Assembly: GCA_026874595.1 (NCBI GenBank) | Contig: CM049306.1 | Location: 107,405,142-107,469,141 of the forward strand | Length of the DNA: 64,000 bases | Direction of reading: 5' to 3' | Source of the DNA: Sipunculus nudus | Taxonomy: Eukaryota > Annelida > Sipuncula > Golfingiida > Sipunculidae | In this document: positions 49,111 through 60,104 of the stretch, in pieces | Position numbering within the stretch: the stretch's first letter is position 1 | Layout: each line of letters opens with the position of its first letter | Translations under genes and position numbers: made by a program | The notes under the pieces: model-generated | Told to the model about the DNA's origin: nothing | Database searches by the model: none | What the model saw: only the letters and a program-made list of their open reading frames with translations

Positions 49111-49499
49111 CTGTTTACACATACTGAAAGACTGGCTAAAATGCTTTTTTTTCAAGCTGACATATTCATAAACTTTTTATCAAAATATCTAGAATAATAA
49201 AAGATGCAGTTCTTTCATTGTTAAAGTTCCAATAATTCAGCCAAAAATCATTCAAGTAAACTTGAACAAAGGCCACCGAAGAATAATTTTTGTGCCAATT
49301 TACAGAAGTTATAAATTTAAACAAAAATTTTGTAGAAGAACAGTTTTGCAGTCCTCAGTTTGAAATAGACATAATAGTGGCCATAAGACCAACTTAAGCT
49401 TTTCTGATATGCTCGAAAGAACCATGTCCTAGGATAATTCTTTTAAAAAATTGAACGATTCAACCTGACAGTTTCATCATAAACATTTTAAGCTGAAAG

Positions 49500-51800
49500 A
49501 GGCTAAAATTAGAGGTTTTTGCCCATAAAAAAAAGTCTACGTTGGTGGCACCACAAAATCTGCAACTTCAAATATGAGTCATGTGACCAACATTTGCACA
49601 ATACTTGGTAATGCTAGCTTCTGTCATTTCTGAGATTACTATGTCAGTATGCTTACTTGGCCAAATGACTGTTCAAATTCGTGTAACTCTACTAGAATTC
49701 ATCAAATGCAACTATTTGAACAAACTTGAGAGGGCTTGCCTCTGGGATCATTTGTGTAAAATATTGAACAATTTGGCTGAACCGTTTACAAGAAGAAGAC
49801 TTTTAAAGGTTTTTGAGCTTTTTCCCTATAAAATCTAGGTAAATGCAGATAGCAAAAAAAATAAGCTGAATCCCTCAATATTTTATATGTGACCGATTAT
49901 TGCATAAAATCTGGGGATGGTAGCTCCTGCTATTCCTGAGATTATGGGTTAATGTACAGATGACCAATGACTCCCGTACAAAAAAAGGTTAATGCAGGTG
50001 GCGCCACCAATACCTGAATTTCATATATGACTCATGTGACCAACACTGGCATAAAATTTGGTGATGATAGCTTTGGCCGTTTCTGAGATTTTTTTTATTT
50101 TAGTATGCTTTTTTGGACAGATGACTGGGTTCAACTTCCTCTGACACTCAGCGAAAATTCACCGAACTTGAACCATTCGAACAAACTTGAGAGAGATGGC
50201 ATAAAAGATTATTTCTGTGAAATATTGAACCATTTGGCTTGACCGTTTCGGAGGAGAAGATTTTTAAAGTTTTTTTTAGCTTTTTCTCTATAAAATCTGG
50301 GAAAATGCACAGTTTTTCAGATGGCTTTTTTTTGCATTAAATTTCATGATGCTATCTCCAGTCGTTTGCGAAATAGTATAGGTTAACGTACAGACGACGG
50401 ATGACGGACGCTGCCACACCATCGCATTAGCTCACAGGCTCGCTAAAAATTACTACAGATGCATATTGAATGCAAAATTATAATACAGATACATCTCACT
50501 GATGGCAAAATCTTGAATTAAGTTGAGTATGGATACCAATTATTTATTATCCATGTACAGCCGTCTTTATATACCCTCAGAGAGCTGTATAACTGTGATT
50601 GTAAACATTGCCTGGCATGAGGATTATCTAAAGTCATAAATCTACATTTTTTAAAAGCTTTTAAAAACACTCTGATCAATAATTACCATTGATAACCTGA
50701 AATCTAAATGTCCAGAGGCATGATGTAACGGATGCTGATAAACTGGTTCCAGGCTAGATGTATCTGCTTCACACAGCTAACATATATGGTAATATGACTC
50801 AATTCAATCTTTAAAATTCAGCCAAACTTTAATTATTATAAGAATTATTCAGGGGATTATTCTTGTAAAATATTAAACAAATTGGCCTCAGTGGTGCCAG
50901 TCAAAAAACGTTTTGCAGGTTTATAACTCATATGGGAAATAAAGCAAAATGGCTAAGTTAAGCTTCCCATAATTCAGCCAAAAATCACTGAACCAAAACC
51001 ATTTGAACAAACTTGAATTATAAAACTCTAAGAATAATTAATGTGTGAGATTTAAGAATTTGGTCCAGTGGTTTTTGAGAAGAAGATCTTTGTAGCCACT
51101 GAGCTAAAAAGGGATGTTATAACTAATGTTATGACTAAATTCAGCTCCCCATAACTCAGCCAAAAGTCACTGAACTGAGACCATTTGAACAAACTTCAGA
51201 AAGCACTACCCTAGGATTATTTCTGTGCGATATTAAACAATTTGGCCATATGGTTTCAGAGAAGTTTTTTGTAGCCATCAGTATGATACGGGCACTGATG
51301 ACCCCGGTACAAAAAAAGGCCGACGCAGGTGGCTCCACCAATACCTCAATTTCAAAAATGTCTCGTGTGACCAACATTGGCATAAAATTTGGTGATGATA
51401 GCTCCAGCCGTTTCTGTGATTGTAATTTTAGTATGCTTTTTTGGACATATGACTAAGTTCAACTTCCTGTAACTCTGCCAAAAATCACCGAACTTAATCC
51501 ATTTGAACAAACTTGAAAGAGATTGTTCCAGGAATAATTTCTGTGAAATATTTAACATATTGGCTGAACAACTTCGAAGAAGCTTTTTCCCTAGCTTATT
51601 TTTTTAGCTTTTTCCCTATAAAATCAAGGAATATGCAGTTACCCAAAAAATAAGATAGAGTTTTTTTCTATGACTATTTTTTTGCATAAAATTTCGTGAT
51701 GCTAACTCTTGCCGTTTTCAAGATAGTATGGGTTAACGTACAGACGACGGACGACGGACGACGCCACACCATCGCATAAGCTCACAGGTTCGCTAAAAAT
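49500..51800 (+). mobile_element. Family D repeat elements, two tail copies
   Basis: Core words such as ggcgccaccaatacctgaat, tgtgaccaacattggcata and aaatttggtgatgatagct recur from about 49540, 50000 and 51330. Two right ends, each a gacgacggacgacg tract followed by gccacaccatcgcattagct and cacaggctcgctaaaaat, lie at 50385-50450 and 51735-51800. The terminal gctaaaaat resembles the Family A terminus. The order core, tetranucleotide tract, conserved end is again pearl/Helentron-like. Confidence 0.65.
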
Positions 51801-52517
51801 ACTCACAGAGGAGCCTTGAGTTAATTTTTAATAGGAATAATATAATTTTCAAAACATGATATACAATACTTCCAAATTGCAATCCATTCTCTCTAGCGTC
51901 ATGATTCATCTCTACAGATTACGCATTGAAATCTAACAATAACATAGGTTTATATAACACGCACGGAAAACAGACGAGTAGCAAAACAGGATGACTGATC
52001 CTGTTTTTTGTACACATCTAATACTAACGCATGTATAAAAGAATAAAAAACCTCCGGATAAAAATTATGATTCTAACAACCATTATTGAAGTATGTGTTA
52101 GCATCGTCTCAGCTCTTTAATACAGGCACACCGTATATATAATGACTGAGCTATAATACCTGAAGAAAGGAGATAAAAGTAAAACGTGAATGTGTAAGGT
52201 GATTTTCCCAGCGGTTTGAAGCTGGGCCATAAAAAAGAACCTTTGACATTCGGAAGAATCAAAGCCGAAGTGCTCTGGTCTAGTGGGACCATGTTGATAA
52301 AGTGATCAGTAGTTCAGCATTGACTGGTGGCAGCGGCCTGTCCTCACACTTATTACTGTCGATCCCACCGGGACCTAAGACCACCACGCGTGACGTTCAT
52401 ACTCGCCCAAACGCTTGTAACCTCTATATTTACAATGTCTGTATATTATGGCGTTACATCCGGGGAGAGCCGGTTAAAGCACGCCGCAGACATATTGTTT
52501 GACTGGACTGGACGTAC

Positions 52518-52658
52518 CTGTTATGCTGAAGTGCTGGTAGTTGCCGGCCTGGCACTGGTACAGACACTGTTGCAGTTCTAAGCTCTCCCGCGCTGTCGCA
52601 AGCATCCCGCTTAACCTGCCAGCAGGCCGTGACTCACGACTTGAATCTCGACGGATAT
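52518..52658 (-). CDS. Shisa-like gene, first fully cytoplasmic exon
   Basis: Acceptor tgctaacag|AT and donor ATAACAG|gtacgt. Enters in phase 1, completing Asp from the transmembrane exon, and leaves in phase 1. It begins DIRRDSSRESRPAGRLSGML, a basic and Ser-rich juxtamembrane stretch, and continues through a Gln/Cys-rich part (ELQQCLYQCQAGNYQHFS). Vertebrate Shisa tails also start with basic and Cys-containing segments, but this sequence itself is not one I can match further. Confidence 0.8.
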
Positions 52659-52689
52659 CTGTTAGCATTAAAAAAGCTCCATATTACCA

Positions 52690-53150
52690 TACACCCAAAA
52701 AAACAGATTGATTAAATATATAACCAATTAAATTGGTTAAGCCAGTTTTTGTTGTTTTAACCAAGAAACTGTTTATCGTAACCAACGCATTGATAAATTA
52801 CTAACCAAACGAGTTAGTTGTTCTGACAATTTTTTATTGGTTAACAGAATAAAAATACTGTGTAGGTTTAACCAATATATTGGTCAACTGATAACCAGAA
52901 TATTGGTTACCTTACACATATATGACCAATTTGGTTGGTTGATATGATATTGTAGAATTAACCAACACATTGGTAATTTCAACCAACTTGTTGGTTATGA
53001 AGTAACCAAACTCATTGGTCATTGTGACAAATTTTTATTGGTTGACCATTTGCTTGCAAATATTTAACAAGTTTTCTTGGTTGAGTTAAAAATTGGTTGA
53101 TTTTACCAACATAATGGTTATTTTTACAAACTGATTGGTCAATCAAGGGC
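52690..53150. repeat. TAACCAA/TTGGTTA palindrome-dense stretch
   Basis: About 450 bp in which the words accaa and ttggt alternate, giving frequent short palindromes such as accaatatattggt. Spacing is irregular, so this is not a simple tandem array. It lies in the 896-bp intron between the Shisa transmembrane and cytoplasmic exons, filling most of it. Confidence 0.7.
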
Positions 53151-53554
53151 TTATCCTTTAGCAGGGACAACCATAATCTTAAACACATGATATAGATTTA
53201 CGACGAGCTAAGTTAGGACGTGATCTTTTAGGAGATCCGTAATGGGGCAACTTTGCCCCACAAGCCTCAACTTATGGGGCAAAAAAAAAATGTTTAATAC
53301 GGTGAATACAGGCAATTTCTTGCATATAACGTTAATGTTGATTAATTTTGCCGGATTTACCATTTCATGATGTTCTTAACATAGAGAGAGAAACCAAAAA
53401 ATGAAAAGATGAAGATTTTGAAAAAAAATTCAAAACACTTGCTGAAAACAAATGTTCAGTTGGCTTTTGTGCATGGATTTCCCGGTTATTTAATTATTTT
53501 TTATAAAAAATGAATATTTACATAAATGTAATATACAAAACCCTATATGCGTAC

Positions 53555-53670
53555 CCAATCGTCTGTGTCTCTTTTTGTAGAGCGGGCACGCCGGAGACAA
53601 CAAGCAGACGACCATCAACACTGACGTCACAGCAGTGGCGCCCAAAATAACCCCCACAGCCAGCGGGATC
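53555..53670 (-). CDS. Shisa-like gene, transmembrane exon
   Basis: Acceptor cgttgacag|G, entered in phase 2 so that TG plus G makes Trp, and donor TTGG|gtacgc in phase 1. It encodes IPLAVGVILGATAVTSVLMV followed by VCLLSPACPLYKKRHRRL: one hydrophobic helix of about 24 residues, a membrane-proximal Cys pair (LLSPACP) that could be palmitoylated, and a strongly basic stop-transfer sequence. This gives type I topology, with the Shisa domain outside. A second AG 22 bases upstream (tatacag|TTT) would read the wrong phase and reach a stop, and so the inner acceptor is chosen. Confidence 0.85.
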
Positions 53671-53697
53671 CTGTCAACGATATAATCAAACTGTATA

Positions 53698-53861
53698 CAG
53701 TGAAACCTCTATAATGTGGGCATCCTTGGGACTGGCCAAAGTGCCCACTTTATATAGGTGCCCGCTATACGGAGGTCATGGTCGTAACATAAATAATAAG
53801 AATGAGAAAAATCGGGACTGTCAAAAAGTGCCCATCATATAAAGGTGCTCACTCTAAAATT
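53698..53861. mobile_element. Pogo/Tigger-like MITE fragment
   Basis: Starts TA|CAGTGAAACCTCTATAATGT, the characteristic pogo/Tigger terminus with a TA target, followed by gtgcccactttatatagg and an inverse echo of it. The other terminus is missing, cut by the element at 53862. It lies 27 bp upstream of the Shisa transmembrane exon acceptor. Confidence 0.7.
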
Positions 53862-54303
53862 AAAGGTATGGGTCTCAGGCACCGCCCGCATCAATTTTAA
53901 ACTCGCGCATCAAAAATTTTGATTTTAATTTTCAATAGAAACTTAGCAATTGTGAGCTGCAGCCGCTTGGGCATTTCTTTCAAGAAGATAAAATATATAC
54001 AATTGCACCGCCCGCATCAATTTTAAACTCGCACATCAAAAATTTTGATTTTAATTTTCAATAGAAACTTAGCAATTGTGAGCTGCAGCCGCTTGGGCAT
54101 TTCTTTCAAGAAGATAAGATATATACAATTGCCTTTGTTATGTAGTGCTTTTACTTTTTTAGCAAAATAAATCTGTTATTATCATGCTTTTCCCTTATAA
54201 TTTGACATTTTTATCGAAACATACCAAAAAATTAAAAAAAAAAAAAAAAAACGCCCGCCCGCATTGATTTCTGAAAAAGTTCCTGAGAACCATACCCCTT
54301 TTT
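53862..54303. mobile_element. MITE with GGTATGGGTCTCAGG ends and internal 125-bp duplication
   Basis: Left end aaaggtatgggtctcagg and inverse right end cctgagaaccataccccttt. Inside, a 125-bp segment starting accgcccgcatcaattttaa is present twice in tandem (53881-54005 and 54006-54130) with almost no differences. Poly-A and cgcccgcccgc follow. Confidence 0.65.
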
Positions 54304-54749
54304 ATTTTGGCCTTATATTTCATATTAGGTCTGTGTTTAGGTATAATTGTAGGAATACTGGACCACCATCTTTTTTCACTAGACCCGAGAGAGATCTAAG
54401 CTCGGCTATGTTCCTGTGAATATTGTTTTTAAATATTGATAATTGAATGGTGCCAGCTAATGACGAGTTTACATTTAACAGACATTTTAAAAAACAGTTA
54501 TACCACACATACAATACAGAGAATGAAAATAATAAAATGGTGTCTAATAACATGTTTATAAAAAGTAAGTGTGTTGGGGTCACAAGTTCTTAAACACCTC
54601 TACTCTGACCTAAAAACATTTTTTTATTTAAACTAGATTTATACTACATTTTTATATTATACTAGAGGCATGCAGTTGTAGGATGGACTTGATATCGAGT
54701 GTATCCCGCCAAATGCAAGAAGCTTGGTAACGTCTGCACTTGCAATAAC

Positions 54750-54945
54750 CAGAAGCGGATCCGGGGGGGGGGGGGGGTCCAGGGGGTCCGGACCTCTCCT
54801 TTTTTGCAATCCGAAGCAACCTTTTTTCAAAGGTTTTAGGCAAAATTTTGCTGCATGCCCCCCCCCTTCCCTTTTTTTTGGTTTATCATTAGCCCCCCTG
54901 GATTGGACCCCTCCCCCCTTTTCCTTAATCCTAGATTCGCCCCTG
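54750..54945. mobile_element. GGCGGATCC-type MITE
   Basis: Left CAGAAGCGGATCCGGGG and inverse right CAGGGGCGAATCTAGGA are imperfect inverted ends around G-rich and C-rich tracts. The style is close to the elements at 30899 and 44319. Open frames on both strands here are not genes. Confidence 0.6.
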
Positions 54946-56205
54946 ATTATGAATGCACTCCAATGTATACAGGTCAATTCAATTGGATACAGTTAACCAT
55001 ACGATGATAGTTTAATGGTGTTCAGATTTCATATACACGTATGTCTCTGCATGAGGTTAACTTGAGATTTCAGTATTTCGGTCTAGACTCTGGTGGGGCT
55101 TGAGCAAATGGCCAGTTTAGTCCAACTGGAATAAACATAAATTATAAACGGTCAACATGGGTGAAAGTCAGAAGACATCAAGGGAAACGGGAGTCAAGTA
55201 GACGGGGTCACCTGGTAAATTACTTTCCCGGGAATATAGCGAAGACGACAGCTGGTCAGAATGGCCAAGGGCATGACGTCCATCTGTGCCCTTGTGGAGG
55301 AAAAGATGGCATATGGTCTGTGCGCGTGCGTTAGTAAAACATATATACACAGTATACACGGTGTGATACCATCTGTTTATGACCGAAATGCAAGCAGATG
55401 ATGAAGTCAAGGGGGTGAAGCGAGCGTGAATTAGATCTGCCTGGTATAGTAATTTAACCCTTCTCAAGAGGCCGGCACTATATACAGAGACTACATACTT
55501 AGAAAAGACCTCTCACTAAGTGGATGAAGCGACTGATCAACACAGCTGGGCACACGCTCACTTTATTTTGATTATCAACAACGATCTAATCCAAGAATTA
55601 AGCAGGCTTATCTAGTATGCGAATTGTGTCGCAGGCGCGACTGTATGCTGCAGCCGACGTTATTATCACATGCTACTGTCTATACTAGGAGTCTAGGACG
55701 ATGTTTTGAAGCCTGTATAAATAAAACGCTACCCTTATAATAACGGGCTATGTTCGGACAAAAAAATAATCCTGTCGTTACAGAGCACTCCTTGGTTTCC
55801 AATTTACGAAAGGTAACAAAAAGAATATTGAATTAAACGTAAGATTACTTTTCACAAAAAGGACACTTGATTTTTCTCCAATTTGTTGTTTTCATTTAAG
55901 CCGATTTATTTTCATGGCAAATAGTTTTGATTTGTATTGAAGTAAATCAGTTGCCTTCATTTCCTATTATGTTTTTGGGTCTTTTTTTGCTTCCACACTA
56001 CTTGTTTCTCATTTTAGATGAATACCAATTTTCTGCAGCTTCCAAAATCCTTAATGTAATTGACACGGAAATCATTCGCTTGCAAAATAAAGAGTGGTAA
56101 GCTCTGGTATGCTCACAATAGACACTGATTATGTTACTTCAGTTCCGTAACTATATCGCTGGGTTTATATAATGGTGTACTTCATTATGCCATGGTATTT
56201 AATTA
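54946..56205. other. Shisa intron sequence without recognised features
   Basis: No splice-bounded exon found. The minus-strand frame at 55467-55168 is open for 99 codons but has no motif or matching splice signals. Confidence 0.4.
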
Positions 56206-58470
56206 GTTTTTAGCTCAGCTGACTGTAAGTCATCTGAGCTATAGCGATCACCCTTTGTCCGTCGTCCGTCTGTCTGTCTGTCCGTCTGTCCGTCCGTCCA
56301 TCCGTCCGTTAACCTGGCACAAATCGTAACCACTGGACCAAGAAACTTGTAACTTGACATTCTGAGAGGTCCATGAAAAATCTCTTTGGAAACCAGAAAT
56401 GAGGTCTCTGTTACCCATATCCTTCGAGCTATGGGGCCCCAAAGTACCCCCCAGAATAGTAAAAAATTTCATACAAAAACTTCAATATCTCATTAACTAC
56501 ACCACTGATAGTCATGATTTTTGGCATACATATTGATCATGAGATGTTCCATCAGTTCCTGCAGACTGGTGGCGCCACCTGTATTTTTCGATTTTTTACG
56601 ATTTTTTTCTCTATTTTTGAGACCTTTAAAAATGTGAACATCTGTTAAGTGGGCCAAATCGTAACGACTGGACCTAGAATCTTCATTCTTAACACACTGA
56701 GAGACCTATAAAAAGTCTCCATGGAAACCAGAAATTAGGCCTCTGTTACCCATATCCTTCAAGTTATTGGGCCCCAAAGTACCCCCTAAGAATAGTAAAA
56801 AATTTCATACAAAAACTTCAATATCTCATTAACTACATCACTGATGGTCATGATTTTTGGCATACATATTGATCATGAGATGTTTCATCAGTTTTTGCAG
56901 ACTGGTGGCGCCATCTGTATTTTTCAATTTTTTACGAATTATTTTCTCTATTTTTGAGACCTTTAAAAATATGAACATCTGTTAACAGGGCACAAATCGT
57001 AAAGACTGGACCAAGAATCTTCATTCTTGACACAGTGAGAGTTCTATCAAAAGTCTCCATGGAAACCAGAAATAAGGTCTCTGTTACCCATATCCTTTGA
57101 GCTGTGGGGCTCCCAATAACCCCCCCCCCCCCCCCCCCAGAATAATGGAAAATTTGATAAAAAAAACTGCAACATCTCAATGACTACAACACTGATGGTC
57201 ATGATTTTTGGCATACATATTGATGAAGAGGTGTTCCATCAGTTTCTGCAGACTGGTGGAGCCACCTGTTTTTTTTCAAAATTTTACGATTTTTTTTCTC
57301 TATTTTTTGAGACCTTTAAGGATGTAGATATCTGTCAACAGGGTACAAATCGTAACGACTGGACCTAGAATCTTCATTCTTGACACACAGGGAGACCCAT
57401 TAAAAGTCTCCATAGAAACCTGAAATTAGGTCTCTGTTACCCATATCCTTTGAGCTATGACACTCTCAAGTACAGCTCAGAATAATGGAAAATTTGAAAC
57501 AAAAGCTGAAGTATCTGAACAACTTATGCAGAGATCACCATAATTGTTTGCATGGATATTGATCATTGACTGTTTCATCAGTTTCTGCAGACTGGTGGCA
57601 CCATCTGTAATTGTTCGGTTGTTTACACATTTTTTTCATAATTTTTTAGACCTTTAAAGATATGAACATCTGTTAAAAGGGTACAAATTATAACAACTGG
57701 ACCTAGAATCTTCATTCTTGACACACAGGGAGACCCATGAAAAGTCTCCATGGAAACCTGAAATTAGGTCTCTTTTACCCATATCCTTCAAGCTGTATGG
57801 CTCCAAAATGACCCCCAGAATAATAAAAAATTTGATACAGAAACTGCCGTATCTCGATAACAACAACACTGATGTTCATTAATTTTGCCATACATATTGA
57901 TCATGTGGTGTTACATCAGTTTCTGCAGACGGGGTGTGCCACCACCATTTTTTTCAAATTTTTACGCATTTTTTTCTCTATTTTTTTAGACCTTTAAAGA
58001 TGTTATCTGTCAACAGGGTACAAATCCTAACAACTGGACCTAGATTCTTCATTCTTGTATTACAAGGAGGCCCCTGAAAAGTGTCTGTGGAAACCTGAAA
58101 TTAGGTCTCTGTTACCTGTATCCTTCAAGCTATAGGACTCAGAAGTACCCCCCAGAATAATGGAAAATTTGATACAAAAGCTGAAGTATCTAAACAACTT
58201 ATGCAGAGATCACCATGATTCTTTGCATGGATATTGACGATGTGTTTTTATTAGTTTCTGCAGACTGGTGGAGCCACCTGTATTTTTTTAAAGTTTACAC
58301 ATTTTTTTCTTTATTTTTGAGATATATAAATACAGACACAATCTTGGCCTGTTGGTTAATCTGTTTGATGCTTCAGTTGAATGGGTATATACTACCATTC
58401 AGATGATAAAATTTCCTTTTACGAATCTCTTCCCAGTCAGCTGAGCGTCATGACCCATGGGTCACTTGTT
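56206..58470 (-). mobile_element. Family A element, inverted full-length copy A5
   Basis: In inverse order: right end ttagctcagctgactgtaag at 56210, a GTCC/GTCT tract at 56262-56308, about seven core units of 310-345 bp carrying gcagactggtggcgccacct or variants, and the head cagctgagcgtcatgaccca with tgggtcacttgt at 58440-58468. It lies in the intron between the Shisa-domain and transmembrane exons. A run of C occurs at 57121-57138. Confidence 0.75.
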
Positions 58471-58774
58471 ACTGTATTGTCGGGAGCCTATATGCTTTTT
58501 TTTCTGGTCTGTACATTAATTGCTTTTGTGATAATATATTGTGAGTTCATCCATATTTGTAACCATTGTTGATTATAAAATTTATATTTGTTGTTAATTT
58601 GTTGTTTAGTTCTTCTACAAATCAATCAACGTATTTCTTAAATATCACTAGTATAGGGCACATGAATTTGCACCTCGTAACTCCTACTTTGAGGATTCTT
58701 GTTTTTATGTAGACCTATTATTTTTATATATATTTTCGGTAAAAAAAAATAATTTGTCCAGTATGTGGACGGCG

Positions 58775-58878
58775 ATAACGTATGATCCCAAGTATAAGCA
58801 ATAACGTATGATCCCAAGTATAAGCAATAACGTATGATCCCAAGTATAAGCAATCATGTATGATCCCCAGTATGGCAG
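58775..58878 (+). repeat. 26-bp tandem repeat, four copies
   Basis: Unit ataacgtatgatcccaagta plus taagca starts at 58775, 58801 and 58827, with a diverged fourth at 58853. Confidence 0.9.
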
Positions 58879-59219
58879 AGCTCAGCAGACCGGCATCTGA
58901 TTGTGAATTCAATACCACACTGTGCAGAATCGGACACACATCAGTACGACTCTCCTGGTTACTACATAATAAATAATGAAGAATAAATAATATTTTGAAA
59001 GCATGTGCATGTGACATGTAAACAGGTGGTGTTCATAAAAAAATGTTCATAACAAATTTTTATTTTAAAGTTTGACAGTGGTAGTCCCGGCCGTCGAACA
59101 CTGCGTAACTGGAAGAGGTTTTGTTTGAGAAGAAACGACCTCTGGCGGAAAATAGATTCAATACAATAAAATACATATGCATCATCACTGCATCATCAGT
59201 TTAAAGTAAAGAATCTCAC

Positions 59220-59388
59220 CAGTCTGCCTTTTCAGTGCTGGTCTTTTCGGACGGCGCCATTGGAGGGCAGCAGTATCGGAGGTGCTCGGTACCACAACAA
59301 AAATGTGTACTTGTTCCACTATCAGCGGGACATGGGAACCCATTGTTCCAGACCCCCGCCTCGTCAATAAAACCCGGACAATACTTAT
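59220..59388 (-). CDS. Shisa-like gene, extracellular cysteine-rich Shisa domain exon
   Basis: Acceptor ttttcgcag|AT (phase 1) and donor GACTG|gtgaga (phase 2). It encodes KYCPGFIDEAGVWNNGFPCP, then HFCCGTEHLRYCCPP. This is the N-terminal Shisa signature: C-G-x-D-x2-G-x-W-x2-GF-x-CP, then FCCGT-x3-RYCC. Shisa proteins are single-pass membrane proteins that in vertebrates retain Frizzled and FGF receptors in the ER or act as AMPA-receptor auxiliary subunits. Most have CCGTC in the second motif; here Cys is replaced by Glu, leaving six Cys. A Thr/Ser/Lys linker leads to the transmembrane exon. The subfamily cannot be assigned. Confidence 0.9.
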
Positions 59389-59968
59389 CTGCGAAAAACA
59401 GGAAGGTACAAGCATTATAAATGAAGAAAACAGGGTTTTTACAATCGCTTTGTTTTTGCGAAAAAATTAGGGTTTTCTGATTAAATATACAAATATTTTG
59501 TGATTATTGTGAAGGTCATGTCTTTAAAATACACTGTGCAGTTAATATAGCAAGGATTCTGTTTATATTAAACCGGAACTTTCAAGATGTACCTTGAAAT
59601 ACTGGATATTATTTATGACAACATCTGAAGAGCAACGTTTTATAGTTTTTGCAATTAAGGCTTCATGCTTTCTCCTTAATTACATGGCATGAACATTTTG
59701 TTGCGATTCTAAAATTGTGTCTTTGCATGCAAATTTAGTGTATCCTGAGATCATTGTATTTTGTTTCGCCAAGATTGTGATAGGCTCTCAGAAATATTTT
59801 ATTGTAGCATCGAACAAAACAAGGAACCGTGTAACCAATGTCTGCCCAGGGAGTAGTTTCTACTCATCAGCAGAGTACGTATCACAGTCAGCATGGGTGT
59901 AAAGAACTGTGAATTGGCAAGGGAACAGTAAACCCAAGCCCGGGCTGTTAATTGTTTATCACACTTAC

Positions 59969-60104
59969 ACTTGGCCTGACTTTTGGACTGATGGTCTTTA
60001 TACTGATGAGCATCCAAGTCTTTATTCCTGAATGAGGCCTCTGTGGCTTGTTCGCTGTATGCTTGTAATATAATGTCAGCCTGTTTGCTACTACTGGAGT
60101 GCAT
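59969..60104 (-). CDS. Possible upstream exon of the Shisa-like gene
   Basis: A 45-codon frame from ATG 60104, with an in-frame TAA immediately upstream, ends at a strong donor AAGT|gtaagt in phase 1. This is the phase needed by the Shisa-domain exon 581 bp further on, and joining them makes Tyr at the junction. The residues (including TEASFRNKDLDAHQYKDHQS) are polar and charged and could be the spacer between signal peptide and Shisa domain. No signal peptide is encoded, and acceptor candidates upstream are weak. It may be an internal exon or a coincidence. Confidence 0.33.

Noticed and set aside
54652-54996. Pro/Gly-rich open frames on both strands
   Set aside because: Produced by the G and C runs of a MITE.
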